Below are positions 26,842 through 34,945 of a stretch of DNA of 64,000 nt, in pieces (the first letter of the stretch is position 1; every line of letters starts with the position of its first letter). Made by a program: the position numbers and the translations under genes. The notes under the pieces are model-generated. The model worked only from the letters and a program-made list of their open reading frames with translations, was not told the origin of the DNA and searched no databases. The stretch is from Maribacter polysiphoniae (GTDB lineage: Bacteria; Bacteroidota; Bacteroidia; Flavobacteriales; Flavobacteriaceae). The stretch spans positions 111,342 through 175,341 of the forward strand of contig NZ_QGGQ01000011.1 in NCBI RefSeq assembly GCF_003148665.1, in the 5' to 3' direction.

Positions 26842-27763
26842 CTACACTTCCTTGGTATAAATCTGCATGGTGGACAATTTGTTATGACATAAAAGTTTTG
26901 TTACCGCTTCAATGGAAACCCTATTGGACATCATGACGGTGATGACAAAAGTATGTCTCTCCAGATGGTAGGAATGATCACCAGTTCATCCGTTTTTTCC
27001 CGTTTGGCATAAACTAAATTTCGGTTGTCTATCCCCTTGGTGATCTTATCCCATATAAGCTCCTATACATCCACATAAGAAAGTCCAGTTTAGCACGAAA
27101 AGACAAAACAATCCTTTACATATTGAAATCTGTCCTGTTTGAATTCCGTTTCCTCTATCCGTCTTAATTCCATTTGGGTCAGAAACACACGGCAGACCTT
27201 TTTGAACTTCAATTGGAACAGGTCTTTCTAGCTTTCTCTGGACGATATCTTAAAAGGTATTGTTCAAAATCAATTATAAATCGATAATTCAATTGTTTCA
27301 AATAAATGTCGGGGGTCTTGAATTTGTCGTTTAAAAACTTGTGTAAATAACGCTCAGTGGAATAGTAGTTTTTCATAGTCCCATATTTCAATACGGAATC
27401 CATGTTTGTATTGTGATAGGCAATCAGTTCCTTCAAGCTCTTATACCGTTCGTCTTGCCCTAAATAACGGGCTTTGATGGCATGCGCTGTAATCATTTTT
27501 CCTTCGGAAAGTAATTGCTTGTGCGCCTCCATAATTTGCACGTACACCTCATCTAAATAACTATTGAGTAGTCGTGCTCTTTGGGTCGTGCCCGTAACCC
27601 TTCCCTTGGAAGCATCCCAATCATTCACCGGGATATAACGTTTTAGGCTGATTTCCGCCCGTCTTTTATCAACCGTGATACGGGCATAAATAGTGAGTTT
27701 TTCGGGATTGTAAATGATGTCCCGAGTAAAGATAAGTACTGACAAGGTGCTGTTGTTGTGCAT
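26842..27763 (-). pseudogene. tyrosine recombinase (integrase) pseudogene
   Basis: The first 184 codons are open. They encode the Arm DNA-binding region (RITVDKRRAEISLKRYIPVN) and the SAM-like core-binding domain (YYSTERYLHKFLNDKF) typical of Bacteroidetes phage-type integrases. After KARKTC the frame breaks. Shifted by one base, the sequence continues DLFQLKFKKVCRVFLTQMEL and then FVFSC-stop-TGLSYVDV-stop, which is the catalytic domain with stop codons. Further on, in another frame, are HTFVITVMMSNRVSIEAVTK and IYTKEV. These match the C-terminal RHT...ATxxLSxGV box and the region of the catalytic Tyr. Internal deletions, a frameshift and stops make it non-functional. It is the mark of a former integrated element next to an att-like site. 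Confidence 0.85.
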
Positions 27764-27978
27764 GATAAACGTCTTTTAAGTTAACAAACTACGTTTGCAA
27801 TGACGACCTTAAATACCCCTAAATGCTACTTAAATTTACAACAACTTGTGTATTAATCCATTCACCGAACCATACACCAATTATATGATATCAAACGATA
27901 TCATCTGATACCATATAAAATGAAAAGAGCTACCAATCAATAGATTAACAGCTCTTTAGTCCCACTTTAAAAGTGGTT

Positions 27979-28007
27979 CGTCGGGGTGGCAGGGCTTGAA
28001 CCCAAAC
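27979..28007 (-). other. tRNA 3'-end-like fragment, candidate attachment-site fossil
   Basis: On the minus strand the sequence TTCAAGCCCTGCCACCCCGA reads as a T-loop, the 3' half of a T-stem (CCTGC) and an acceptor strand. No D-arm, anticodon arm or 5' acceptor partner is next to it. A small inverted repeat (CCACTTT-A-AAAGTGG) adjoins at 27962-27976. It lies 216 nt from the start of the integrase pseudogene, the usual place for an att core left by integration into a tRNA gene. The remaining intergenic DNA (27764-28198) shows nothing else recognised. Confidence 0.5.
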
Positions 28008-28198
28008 ACATAAAACTTTACATACCAACAAGTTACATTTCAAAAAAACTTAACTGTTAGCCGATTTGTTGACGATACTTAAATGAACTTAAAGTAAAAT
28101 GCCTTACTTCTGACGTTACGAATATAAAATATGTTAATTATTAAAACAACCAATTTAGCAGCAAATCTTATAATAATCCATGTGTTTTATATTGTAAA

Positions 28199-29092
28199 TC
28201 AACACAATACTTCTTTTAATGAGACAACAAATTTTTCATGTTTCTCAGGATTGGCATTTTTGAGTTTAACAAGATTCCGTAGTTTCCATTGAACGGCGGG
28301 AAAACGTTCAAAATCATAGATAGCCCAATTGGGAGTCCCCTCTCCAAAACTTAGTAAGAACTCTTTGTCTTTATCTGTTAGATTTTGATAGATTGTTTTT
28401 ATCAATTCCTTTCTGTTTTTTTCAAAGTCCTCATAGGTAAAGGGTTCTGGACTCATACCGTCAAACTGGTTAATTAAGGTTTCTCTTTGGTCAATAAAAT
28501 GGGGATGCAACATTTCGTGCAGGGGCCTGTTGCTGCTCAAAAGGAACAATATGAAACCTTTTTTGATTTCTTCGGTGAATCCTTCATTTTCCAACAGGTA
28601 TTTTACATCGAACAAATCCCTGGGGTGCTGACGGTCCAATGCAGCGCAGATCTTTCCACCATACAATTGCCCTAAAGGAACTACCGGTATGGCACAGAAA
28701 GCATCAAACTCCTCTTGGGTCTTTTCGCATAGCGGTAACCTTACTGTATCATCCATGATACCCCTGTTGATTTGGTTCACTTCCAATTTTATCTGTGCCT
28801 TTACAGTAGTGATTTGAAGTTTCAATTTGTCCCTTTTTAAGGTAATTGAAGCTTCTAGTAACATTTTTTCGAGTTGTGTCTTTATACGGTCAAGACCATC
28901 AATAATATTCTTAAAGGATGTCTTTCTGTCCTCTATGGGAATATAGGTCAAATCAATATCCACAGACAATCTGGGCATGTCCCGTACAAAGAGGTTGATA
29001 GCCGTACCCCCATGCAGTGCGAAAATCGGTTCCTTTGCCACTTCTGGCAATACCTGTAACAATAGGGAAACCTGTTGCTTATAATTACTCAT
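28199..29092 (-). CDS. abiEii: AbiEii/AbiGii-type nucleotidyltransferase toxin
   Basis: 297 residues from the ATG at 29092, chosen because it overlaps the antitoxin stop by 8 nt; the open frame begins 17 codons earlier. The N-terminal nucleotidyltransferase core has HGGTAINLF (about 27-35) and RLSVDIDLTY (about 41-50), equivalent to the GS/GG and DxD motifs of DUF1814 toxins. The helical C-terminal part contains LGQLYGGKICAALDRQHPRDLFDVKYLL, conserved in the family (given here as its key segment GGKICAALDRQHPRDLFD). AbiE systems act as toxin-antitoxin modules; some members give phage abortive infection, and the toxin uses nucleotide to block growth. It is the second gene of the pair and appears intact. 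Confidence 0.9.
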   Translation of the reverse strand: MSNYKQQVSLLLQVLPEVAKEPIFALHGGTAINLFVRDMPRLSVDIDLTYIPIEDRKTSFKNIIDGLDRIKTQLEKMLLEASITLKRDKLKLQITTVKAQIKLEVNQINRGIMDDTVRLPLCEKTQEEFDAFCAIPVVPLGQLYGGKICAALDRQHPRDLFDVKYLLENEGFTEEIKKGFILFLLSSNRPLHEMLHPHFIDQRETLINQFDGMSPEPFTYEDFEKNRKELIKTIYQNLTDKDKEFLLSFGEGTPNWAIYDFERFPAVQWKLRNLVKLKNANPEKHEKFVVSLKEVLC

Positions 29093-29849
29093 AATTTTCC
29101 AATGCTTTAGGGACTGTAATTTGATATTTGGATATATAAACACCGTCCTTTAACAAAGAACGTTTTCCTTTTCCAAGGTCTATATTTTCCAAACTCATAT
29201 ATTTAAACCAATCGTGCCCTGCCTTTTCTGCCATATACAGGAAAAGTCGTTTCACTTTTACCGAGGTACAAGCTTCCAAAAATCCCTGTACCTGTTTCGG
29301 CCTAAGGTTGTTCAATCCCTCCATGATTTCGTAGCACTCGACCAGTTCTTGCTTTTTGGGCGATAGGTACAGACATTCCATTAAAGCTCTTGCCGAGTTG
29401 GACACCAACAAACTGAAAGCTCCTTGTTCCAAAGTTTGTAGTCCTATATTGGGAGGCAGAAAAGAGGAACTAAAGTAGTTTATTTTTACCTCCCAATTGT
29501 ATTTTGAAAACCAAGCGGGTAATTTTTCTTCGCTTCCCCCAAACAACGTTACCTGCTTTGTGGATAGCTCCAGATAATGGGTCTTTCCCAATAAGGATAA
29601 GGCCGTTTTACCTCCTGGATGGATATTCTGGTCAGCTTGTTCTTGTAATGCAAACAATGCTCCCTGATAGGTAGGTTTATCACCCACTCTCATCCAAGCT
29701 CCAGGGCCTATGGAATATATCCAATTGCTCTTTTTATATCGATTAAGCAATTGTGTGGAGAACCCCTTTTCCGTTAACCATGAGCTTAAATAGACAACTC
29801 CCGGAGGCTGTGAATTAAGAAGATGGTTTATTTTTTGTTCTTTTTCCAA
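29085..29849 (-). CDS. abiEi: AbiEi-type antitoxin / transcriptional regulator
   Basis: 254 residues. The start codon is TTG at 29849, since no ATG lies near the expected N-terminus. The N-terminal winged helix (about 1-70) contains GVVYLSSWLTEKGFSTQLL and IYSIGPGAWMRVGDKP. The body includes GKTALSLLGKTHYLEL, and the C-terminal helical region includes ALMECLYLSPKKQELVECYE. This matches AbiEi antitoxins, which bind their own promoter through the winged helix and neutralise the toxin separately. The toxin gene overlaps by 8 nt. The start codon lies within an operator-like sequence, so autoregulation is likely. Confidence 0.88.
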   Translation of the reverse strand: MEKEQKINHLLNSQPPGVVYLSSWLTEKGFSTQLLNRYKKSNWIYSIGPGAWMRVGDKPTYQGALFALQEQADQNIHPGGKTALSLLGKTHYLELSTKQVTLFGGSEEKLPAWFSKYNWEVKINYFSSSFLPPNIGLQTLEQGAFSLLVSNSARALMECLYLSPKKQELVECYEIMEGLNNLRPKQVQGFLEACTSVKVKRLFLYMAEKAGHDWFKYMSLENIDLGKGKRSLLKDGVYISKYQITVPKALENYE

Positions 29850-29912
29850 ACTAATAATTTCTGTTTTTAACTTTTTTTAAACCACAAAAAATTCATATAG
29901 TTTATTTTGTTT

Positions 29913-29936
29913 CAAATATACAAACTAATAGTTTGT
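29913..29936 (-). promoter_or_regulatory. abiE promoter -7 element and palindromic operator
   Basis: The perfect palindrome ACAAACTA-A-TAGTTTGT (29920-29936) sits directly upstream of, and by one base into, a TATATTTG that fits the Bacteroidetes -7 consensus TAnnTTTG (29913-29920, minus strand). A 13-of-14 match to one side (CAAACTAATAATTT, 29847-29860) covers the abiEi start codon. The arrangement fits autorepression by AbiEi. The DNA between here and 30225 shows nothing else recognised. Confidence 0.6.
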
Positions 29937-30225
29937 GTATTTACTTTTTTTTAAACTTTAATATTCAACAAAATTCAGCTTTATTTAAGCCAAATTTGAC
30001 ATAATCACTATTCGGCACAATTAATTTTATATTTTGGATAATTTGAAAGTGCTTTTCCTATTTTGAGAATTTTTGATTTAGAAGAAATAAAAAGAATTCT
30101 TGAATAACGCCCCTAGCGTGAAAAAAAACAGTAATAGTATACTACCCACGCCGGATGAAAGAGAACCACTGAAAAATCGATTCTATTTGTAAAGAGCCAA
30201 AAGTCTTTTTTTTGTTAAAAAGATA

Positions 30226-30420
30226 ATGGCCAACAAACAAATAGACATGCGAAAAGTAAAACAGATATTCAAGTTGTACAGCGAGGGCGTGAGCAAGCGC
30301 CGGATAAGTTCACGGTTGGGACTTTCCCGCAATACCATCATCAAGTACATAGCCTTTTTCAAGCGTGGACTTTCAACAAAAAAGTGGACCATTAGATCAG
30401 CCAACATGTTCTTTTCTTAA
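30226..30420 (+). pseudogene. IS21-family istA N-terminal remnant
   Basis: 64 codons that match the N-terminus of IS21 transposase IstA as I know it from Bacteroidetes: IDMRKVKQIFKLYSEGVSKR, then RISSRLGLSRNTIIKYIAFF, a helix-turn-helix. The protein stops after RSANMFFS, whereas full IstA is several times longer and contains a DDE catalytic core. No istB follows and no terminal repeats were recognised. It is most likely a leftover from an old insertion. Confidence 0.7.
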
Positions 30421-30568
30421 TATCAAATCAAATGTAGTAAGTCCAGATCATTACATAAATAATGTACTTAAAATTAAACATATTTTCACCTTGAATTCTC
30501 TATCTTTAATCTGTCCATATTAACCAGAAGACGTCAATAATTCTATATTCAACAAATTAGACTTTTTA

Positions 30569-31602
30569 ATGAAATTTTTTCATGTAACTTTATTAATACT
30601 GTCAAACTTTTTTTTATCCGCTCAAGAGCTTATCAAATTTCAAGTTGAAACGGGTAAATATGACCGTATGGATTGCCCTATAGCAGTATGTATTTCACAA
30701 GAGTCAATTCTTAAAGGCAACTACAATCTACAGCTAATTGAACATGGAACCGATGATAACACTCCTTTGGCTGCCCAACTTGATGAAAAAGCAGGTAAGT
30801 TATATTTTATTTTAAAGGGTTTTACCCCAAAAAATACCACTAGAAAATTTTCCTTAATCCATAGCAAAATAGAATTTAATTTTCCTGAAGTTGATATGTT
30901 ATGTAGCGAAGGATCATTACAATTATCCTATAAAAACCATCCTATTTTGAACTATCAATATGATCTTGTTTATCCTCCAAAGGGCATAGATTCAATATAA
31001 AAAAAATCAGGATTTATCCATCCATTGTGGACACCAGGTGGGGAAGTCTTGACTAGAATACAACCATCCGATCACTTTCACCACTACGGAGTTTGGGGGC
31101 CATGGACAAAAACTAAAATCGATAATCGTAATGTAGATTTTGGAATTTAGGAAAGGGAGAAGGGACCGTGTTATTTAAAAAATTCATCTCTAAAAAAGTA
31201 GGTAATGTTTTTTCTGAATTCACCGCCCTACAAGAACATATGGATTTTGGTTCCAAAAAAGAAAATAGAACCCTCGTCGATTCCCAGTTCACATGCAATT
31301 TCGGACACTCCATGTCCCTATTCAATTTCTTTGAGGATATTAATGCTCTGGCACTCGCTAAACGTACTTTTATTTGGGAGTTAAAATCTAAAATAAATTC
31401 GAATTCCATACTGTCCGATGTATCGGAAGAGGGACAGGATATCCTAGAAAATTACTTTTGGACCTATAAGATCAAATTACATCTCCCTGATTATTGTAGG
31501 GCTTCACGTACTTTCCTTAACCCATATGTTGTTCGGTCCCAATTTCCCCCCCTTTTGACGAAAAAATCATTCAATATTTCAATAACCACACAACCTTTGT
31601 AA
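30569..31602 (+). pseudogene. DUF6807 (PmoA-like) family gene, broken
   Basis: The intact 5' part encodes a signal peptide (MKFFHVTLLILSNFFLSAQ) and 120 further residues. At 30998 a TAA stands where the family has Tyr (TAT to TAA), and the same frame continues KKSGFIHPLWTPGGEVLT and DHFHHYGVWGPWTKTKIDNR. That is the conserved SGfIHPL...DHxHHxGxW...W pattern. Around 31140 one T is missing; after a frameshift the homology resumes as WNLGKGEGTVLFKKFISKK. From about 31290 the sequence no longer resembles the family, although the frame stays open to 31602. DUF6807 proteins are secreted proteins often found in sugar-degradation loci. This copy cannot make a full product. Confidence 0.75.
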
Positions 31603-31621
31603 CAAAACAAACCCCTGTTAT

Positions 31622-31798
31622 ATGAAAACAATTTTACTTTTTAAAGTTATCTATTTAGAGACATTCAAGAACATTCAAAATTACGTCGTAAGGCACTATC
31701 TCAAAGCTTTTACCTGGTTCACCTTGGCCATGTTCGCAATGGTGCTCTATGTCTTTTTATACAGACTATTTACGGACTTCCAATTCTCTAACCTTTAA
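31622..31798 (+). CDS. small membrane protein, DUF6747-like
   Basis: 58 residues with an ATG start. It begins MKTILLFKVIYLETFKNIQN and has one hydrophobic span (FTWFTLAMFAMVLYVFLYRL). This resembles my recollection of DUF6747, a short flavobacterial family that starts MKxILLFKxIYLEAFKN and has one span. Function is unknown. It lies only 2 nt before another tiny membrane-protein gene on the same strand, which argues that both are translated. It follows the broken DUF6807 gene by 19 nt. Confidence 0.65.
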   Translation: MKTILLFKVIYLETFKNIQNYVVRHYLKAFTWFTLAMFAMVLYVFLYRLFTDFQFSNL

Positions 31799-31800
31799 AC

Positions 31801-31902
31801 ATGTATAGAAAAGGACGGGATGGGAAAGTGTTGATTATTTCCGGTGCCTTTTTTGTTGGCGCTATACTCCTTTTGGTCATTATCATGACCTTTGGAATAT
31901 AA
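31801..31902 (+). CDS. 33-residue predicted membrane peptide
   Basis: ATG at 31801 and TAA at 31900. A basic N-terminus (MYRKGRDGK) is followed by a single hydrophobic span (VLIISGAFFVGAILLLVIIM). It starts 2 nt after the DUF6747-like stop. The basic-then-hydrophobic layout and tight spacing suggest a real small membrane protein, but there is no family evidence. It could equally be a by-chance open frame. Confidence 0.45.
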   Translation: MYRKGRDGKVLIISGAFFVGAILLLVIIMTFGI

Positions 31903-32264
31903 AGGAATTCCTTTATTAATCAGTCAGTGCTACACTTAAATGTAAAAACACCATAATAGTACATATAGTCGTCGATGGTTACCCATTACCCCTTTAAAAA
32001 TGATAGGATCTTATTAAAGGATTTAATTGGTCACCCCAGTAATATGTGATAAATTTGACGAGATATCAAGCATCAATATTACTACAGAAATATTTCCCAT
32101 AAAGAATTTTAATAATTTGATTTTAATACCTGATTATATTTTACAAGTATCAACTAAAGGTATGACTTGATTCATTCATTAGATGAGCAATTACTAAATT
32201 TCTATAATAAACTTATGGTAGCTGATTTTTAGTTAATGGATAGTGTTCAAATGCTCCATGAGGT

Positions 32265-32294
32265 AAAGGGCTCCATAAAATGGAGCCCTTTTTT
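32265..32294 (+). terminator. strong intrinsic terminator
   Basis: AAGGGCTCCA pairs with TGGAGCCCTT (10 bp perfect, TAAAA loop), followed by a T-run. It lies 360 nt beyond the nearest plus-strand gene. The stretch 31903-32264 shows no convincing protein gene and could be a long 3' end or a small RNA. Confidence 0.8.
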
Positions 32295-32521
32295 CAATAA
32301 TTACAATTCAACTTGTTCCATATGTGTCAATCTAGGGACAATGGTTATCCTTGGTAAAATCGAATCGGGATTAAAAATGTATTTTACTCCTATTTTAGAA
32401 CCATTCCCAATCAGAAATCCGAATGTCTTTCACTCTAATATTTATGCGTTCACTATTTACAAGGATAATGATTTGTTCATCCTCCTATTTATTAAAATGA
32501 CTCACCAACATAAATAGAGGC

Positions 32522-32623
32522 GACGATTACAACTATAAAGAGCCTTTCAACGGGCTGGAAAATATACCTCCCTTGAAATATGCGGAACTCAATTCTTTTG
32601 GAACGGGCCCCAAAAGAATTTAA
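32522..32623 (+). pseudogene. possible C-terminal remnant of an IS3-family transposase
   Basis: 34 codons reading DYNYKEPFNGLENIPPLKYA and ELNSFGTGPKRI-stop. This resembles the end of IS3-type OrfB, where YNxxRPHxxLgxxxPxeY is typical; here RPH has become EPF. The last 30 nt form an 11-bp perfect inverted repeat (AATTCTTTTGG, 32591-32601; CCAAAAGAATT, 32610-32620). No upstream transposase domain remains. The call rests on a short degenerate motif. Confidence 0.35.
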
Positions 32624-32698
32624 AACGACAACTTTTATAACGTTTTAGAAAAATAAGCGATTCTATCTAGGGGAGCTTAGTTTAGCAGATATGTTGTT

Positions 32699-33142
32699 TT
32701 AAAACTTCTTCATAATTATTACACCTCCAATAATCAGAATCATACCTACGATTCTACCTATACTGATCGGTATTTGTTGTGCTCCCATAATATAAAAGTG
32801 CTCCATCAACATTGATATTAATAATTGTCCTGTAACTACTAACCCAAAAGTTAATCCTGGTCCTATCTTAGGAAAGGCAAGTACAATAATTGTAACATAA
32901 AAAGCTCCCAATATTCCACCTATCCAGGCATAAGTCGGAGCGTCTTTTATTCCTCTCCAGGAAACATTCTGAGAAGTTAAAAGAATGTAAAGTACTAATG
33001 CCAATAAACCTATGGCAAATGATATCATTGAGGCATGGACTGGACTACCACCCGTTTTAGCCAATTTGTTATTCATGGCGGATTGTATAGGAAGAAATGA
33101 TCCAGCAAAAAAAGCTAATAGAATCCAAATATATTTTTCCAC
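32699..33142 (-). CDS. DMT-superfamily membrane protein (DUF606/YdcZ-like)
   Basis: 147 residues with about five hydrophobic spans: WILLAFFAGSFLPIQSAMN, ASMISFAIGLLALVLYILL, YAWIGGILGAFYVTIIVLAF, PGLTFGLVVTGQLLISMLME, IGRIVGMILIIGGVIIM. Length and the NxxLAKTGGSPVHASMISF motif fit the DUF606 half-size members of the drug/metabolite transporter superfamily, which probably work as dimers. The substrate is unknown. It lies 106 nt downstream of the acyltransferase gene on the same strand. Confidence 0.82.
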   Translation of the reverse strand: MEKYIWILLAFFAGSFLPIQSAMNNKLAKTGGSPVHASMISFAIGLLALVLYILLTSQNVSWRGIKDAPTYAWIGGILGAFYVTIIVLAFPKIGPGLTFGLVVTGQLLISMLMEHFYIMGAQQIPISIGRIVGMILIIGGVIIMKKF

Positions 33143-33248
33143 TTGGTCTTAGTTATAAAGTTTAATGGGTTCTTTGATATTGTCTCTGTTAAATTGGATT
33201 TCTCCTAATTCAATGACCGTATTAGTTAATAAAGGCATTATCCTCCAT

Positions 33249-34118
33249 TTAAGCCTCGCTTAGCTTCCATCTTCTATGACTCCAAAGCCACATTTCTGGG
33301 GATTGGACAATAGTATTTTCCAAACATCTTGCATACTCGATTACAATATTATATCCTTCCGTGCGTGATGGAAATTCCTCAATCAGGTCAAAATGGAGTT
33401 GATAGTTCCCCCTCTTAATTTTTATGAATCTAGGAAAGAGAACAACATCATTGGTTTTCTTAGAAATAGTGTTAGCGCCAAGGTAGAATGCTGTTTTCCT
33501 GTTCAAAAAATCACACCAGTGGATTGCACTTTTCCTTCTTGGGCTTTGGTCGCCAATGATACAATTCATTACTACCTCGGGATTGTTTTTTTGTGCAATT
33601 ATCGTCCGATATCCCTTGAATTCCTCAACACATCGTACACCGAACCGCTCCCGTATCAGAAGAATAAGTCCATTGAAATAACGATTGTTTAGGGGACGGT
33701 AAAACGTATTGGATGGATAAGTCAGCATCAAAGGTAAATATACAAGCAACTCCCAATTCCCTTGATGGGCTGCGTACAATAGAACATTTCTGCCACTTTC
33801 TAGAAAATCTTCAATAATTTCAGGGTTATTCAGACTTAGTCGATTTCTAGCTTCTTCTTTGGATATCGTCAAGGTTTTAAGTGATTCAAAAATGATATCA
33901 CAAAAGTGCCGGTAAAATCGTTTGGAAATTTTCCTAATTTCCCTTTCATTTTTTTCAGGGAAGGCTTTGCTAAGATTGTTAAAGACTACTTTTTTTCGAT
34001 ATTGTAGGATATAGTATACTAGACTATAAATAGCATCAGAAAAAAAATAAAGCAAACGCATCGGCAATACTGAAAGCATATAAAACGGAAGATATATTAA
34101 GGTCTTAATAAATTTCAT
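33249..34118 (-). CDS. lysophospholipid/lipid A acyltransferase (LpxL/HtrB family)
   Basis: 289 residues. An N-terminal membrane anchor (LIYLPFYMLSVLPMRLLYFF) precedes the acyltransferase fold, whose catalytic H-x4-E motif is His118 to Glu123 in YAAHQGNWELL. RNPEIIEDFLESGRNVLLYA-type and GDQSPRRKSAIHWCDFLNRK segments also match the family. Such enzymes attach secondary acyl chains to lipid A or related lipids at the inner membrane. Flavobacteria often carry several paralogues, so the exact acceptor cannot be assigned. It is probably monocistronic or precedes the DMT gene. Confidence 0.87.
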   Translation of the reverse strand: MKFIKTLIYLPFYMLSVLPMRLLYFFSDAIYSLVYYILQYRKKVVFNNLSKAFPEKNEREIRKISKRFYRHFCDIIFESLKTLTISKEEARNRLSLNNPEIIEDFLESGRNVLLYAAHQGNWELLVYLPLMLTYPSNTFYRPLNNRYFNGLILLIRERFGVRCVEEFKGYRTIIAQKNNPEVVMNCIIGDQSPRRKSAIHWCDFLNRKTAFYLGANTISKKTNDVVLFPRFIKIKRGNYQLHFDLIEEFPSRTEGYNIVIEYARCLENTIVQSPEMWLWSHRRWKLSEA

Positions 34119-34730
34119 ATTTATAATAGTAAATAGTGAACATACGTATCACTTTGTTCTAAAATCGATTATTGTTAGTACCCCTCTTAGGACTGGGATT
34201 AAGTTCAATTTCAAATCTAAATTTACTTTCCATAAAAACTGGCCTTTATTGGACTTCAGAAAGATTAGATTTTAAATATCTCTTTTACTTGGCTAAAATT
34301 AAAGAAGTACCGTCATCATCTATCTTGACAACAACAATCTGCAATCAAACGGACTTACTTTTTTATTCCCGTGTTTTATCAGTATTCAAACACCAAAACT
34401 GGAATTCCCCTGTTATAGACTTCCTTCAAAAATATCGTTCTTACTAAACTCAATTGTTTAAGAAAATAATACATCAAACGTATTCTTCGATACGAAAATT
34501 ATTTTTACTTAATGAAATTGAAATCTCACTTTTGAGAATCTGACTCATCCCCTTTTAATCAAGATATTTGGTCAATTCCTTAATGACTCCTTTATTTTCT
34601 GTATGACAACTTATAACAAACATTAGTAATATGTGTCCCCTTACGACCATCTCTCAAATGATACCGCTCTTAGTTTTCCGTCTTGAAAAACATTCGATCT
34701 CATCTAGAGATTAATAACTTGTTTTTGATT

Positions 34731-34933
34731 TGACCGAACCGCTTTTACAATAGAATCTTGTCCTCCAAAATCTAAAAATTTGGTTTTGTCAGACCCCTAC
34801 TTCCAAAACTTCAACATGGGTTTTGCCAACATCGGATCTTGATAGGCTAAAGCTTTTGTTCAATTTGGCCGAGCTCGATTCTACCCTTGCCATCTTCATT
34901 TGTCAATTGCTTCGGCCTAAGGATCCAAAATAT
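34731..34933 (-). pseudogene. decayed partial copy of the SDR gene 3' end
   Basis: About 200 nt that align with the 3' end of the intact SDR gene (35781-36010 region). Shared stretches include CGAACCGCTTTTNCAATAG, CCAAAACTTCAAC, GCTTTTGTTCAATTTGG, CGAGCTCGATTCTACCC and GCCATCTTCATTTGTCAATTG. Scattered substitutions and indels break the frame. It lies about 1.1 kb from its source, directly downstream of the FNT transporter gene. It is best read as the remains of a local duplication. The rest of 34119-34945 shows nothing recognised. Confidence 0.8.
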
Positions 34934-34945
34934 GTTAATTTAAAG

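Noticed and set aside
27880..27905. GATATCA-type direct repeats upstream of the att-like fragment
   Set aside because: Short, AT-rich and without spacing regularity; not a CRISPR or iteron array.
30393..30410. Shared word CATGTTGGCTG near IS21 remnant and near the IS3 remnant at 47950
   Set aside because: Eleven bases only, in opposite orientation, with no similarity around it; probably chance.
32236..32517. 93-codon plus-strand frame across the terminator at 32265-32294
   Set aside because: It reads through a strong terminator hairpin and has no family resemblance.
34172..34447. 91-codon plus-strand open frame starting with TTG
   Set aside because: No signal peptide, domain or homology sign; the region borders a decayed duplicate and looks non-coding.
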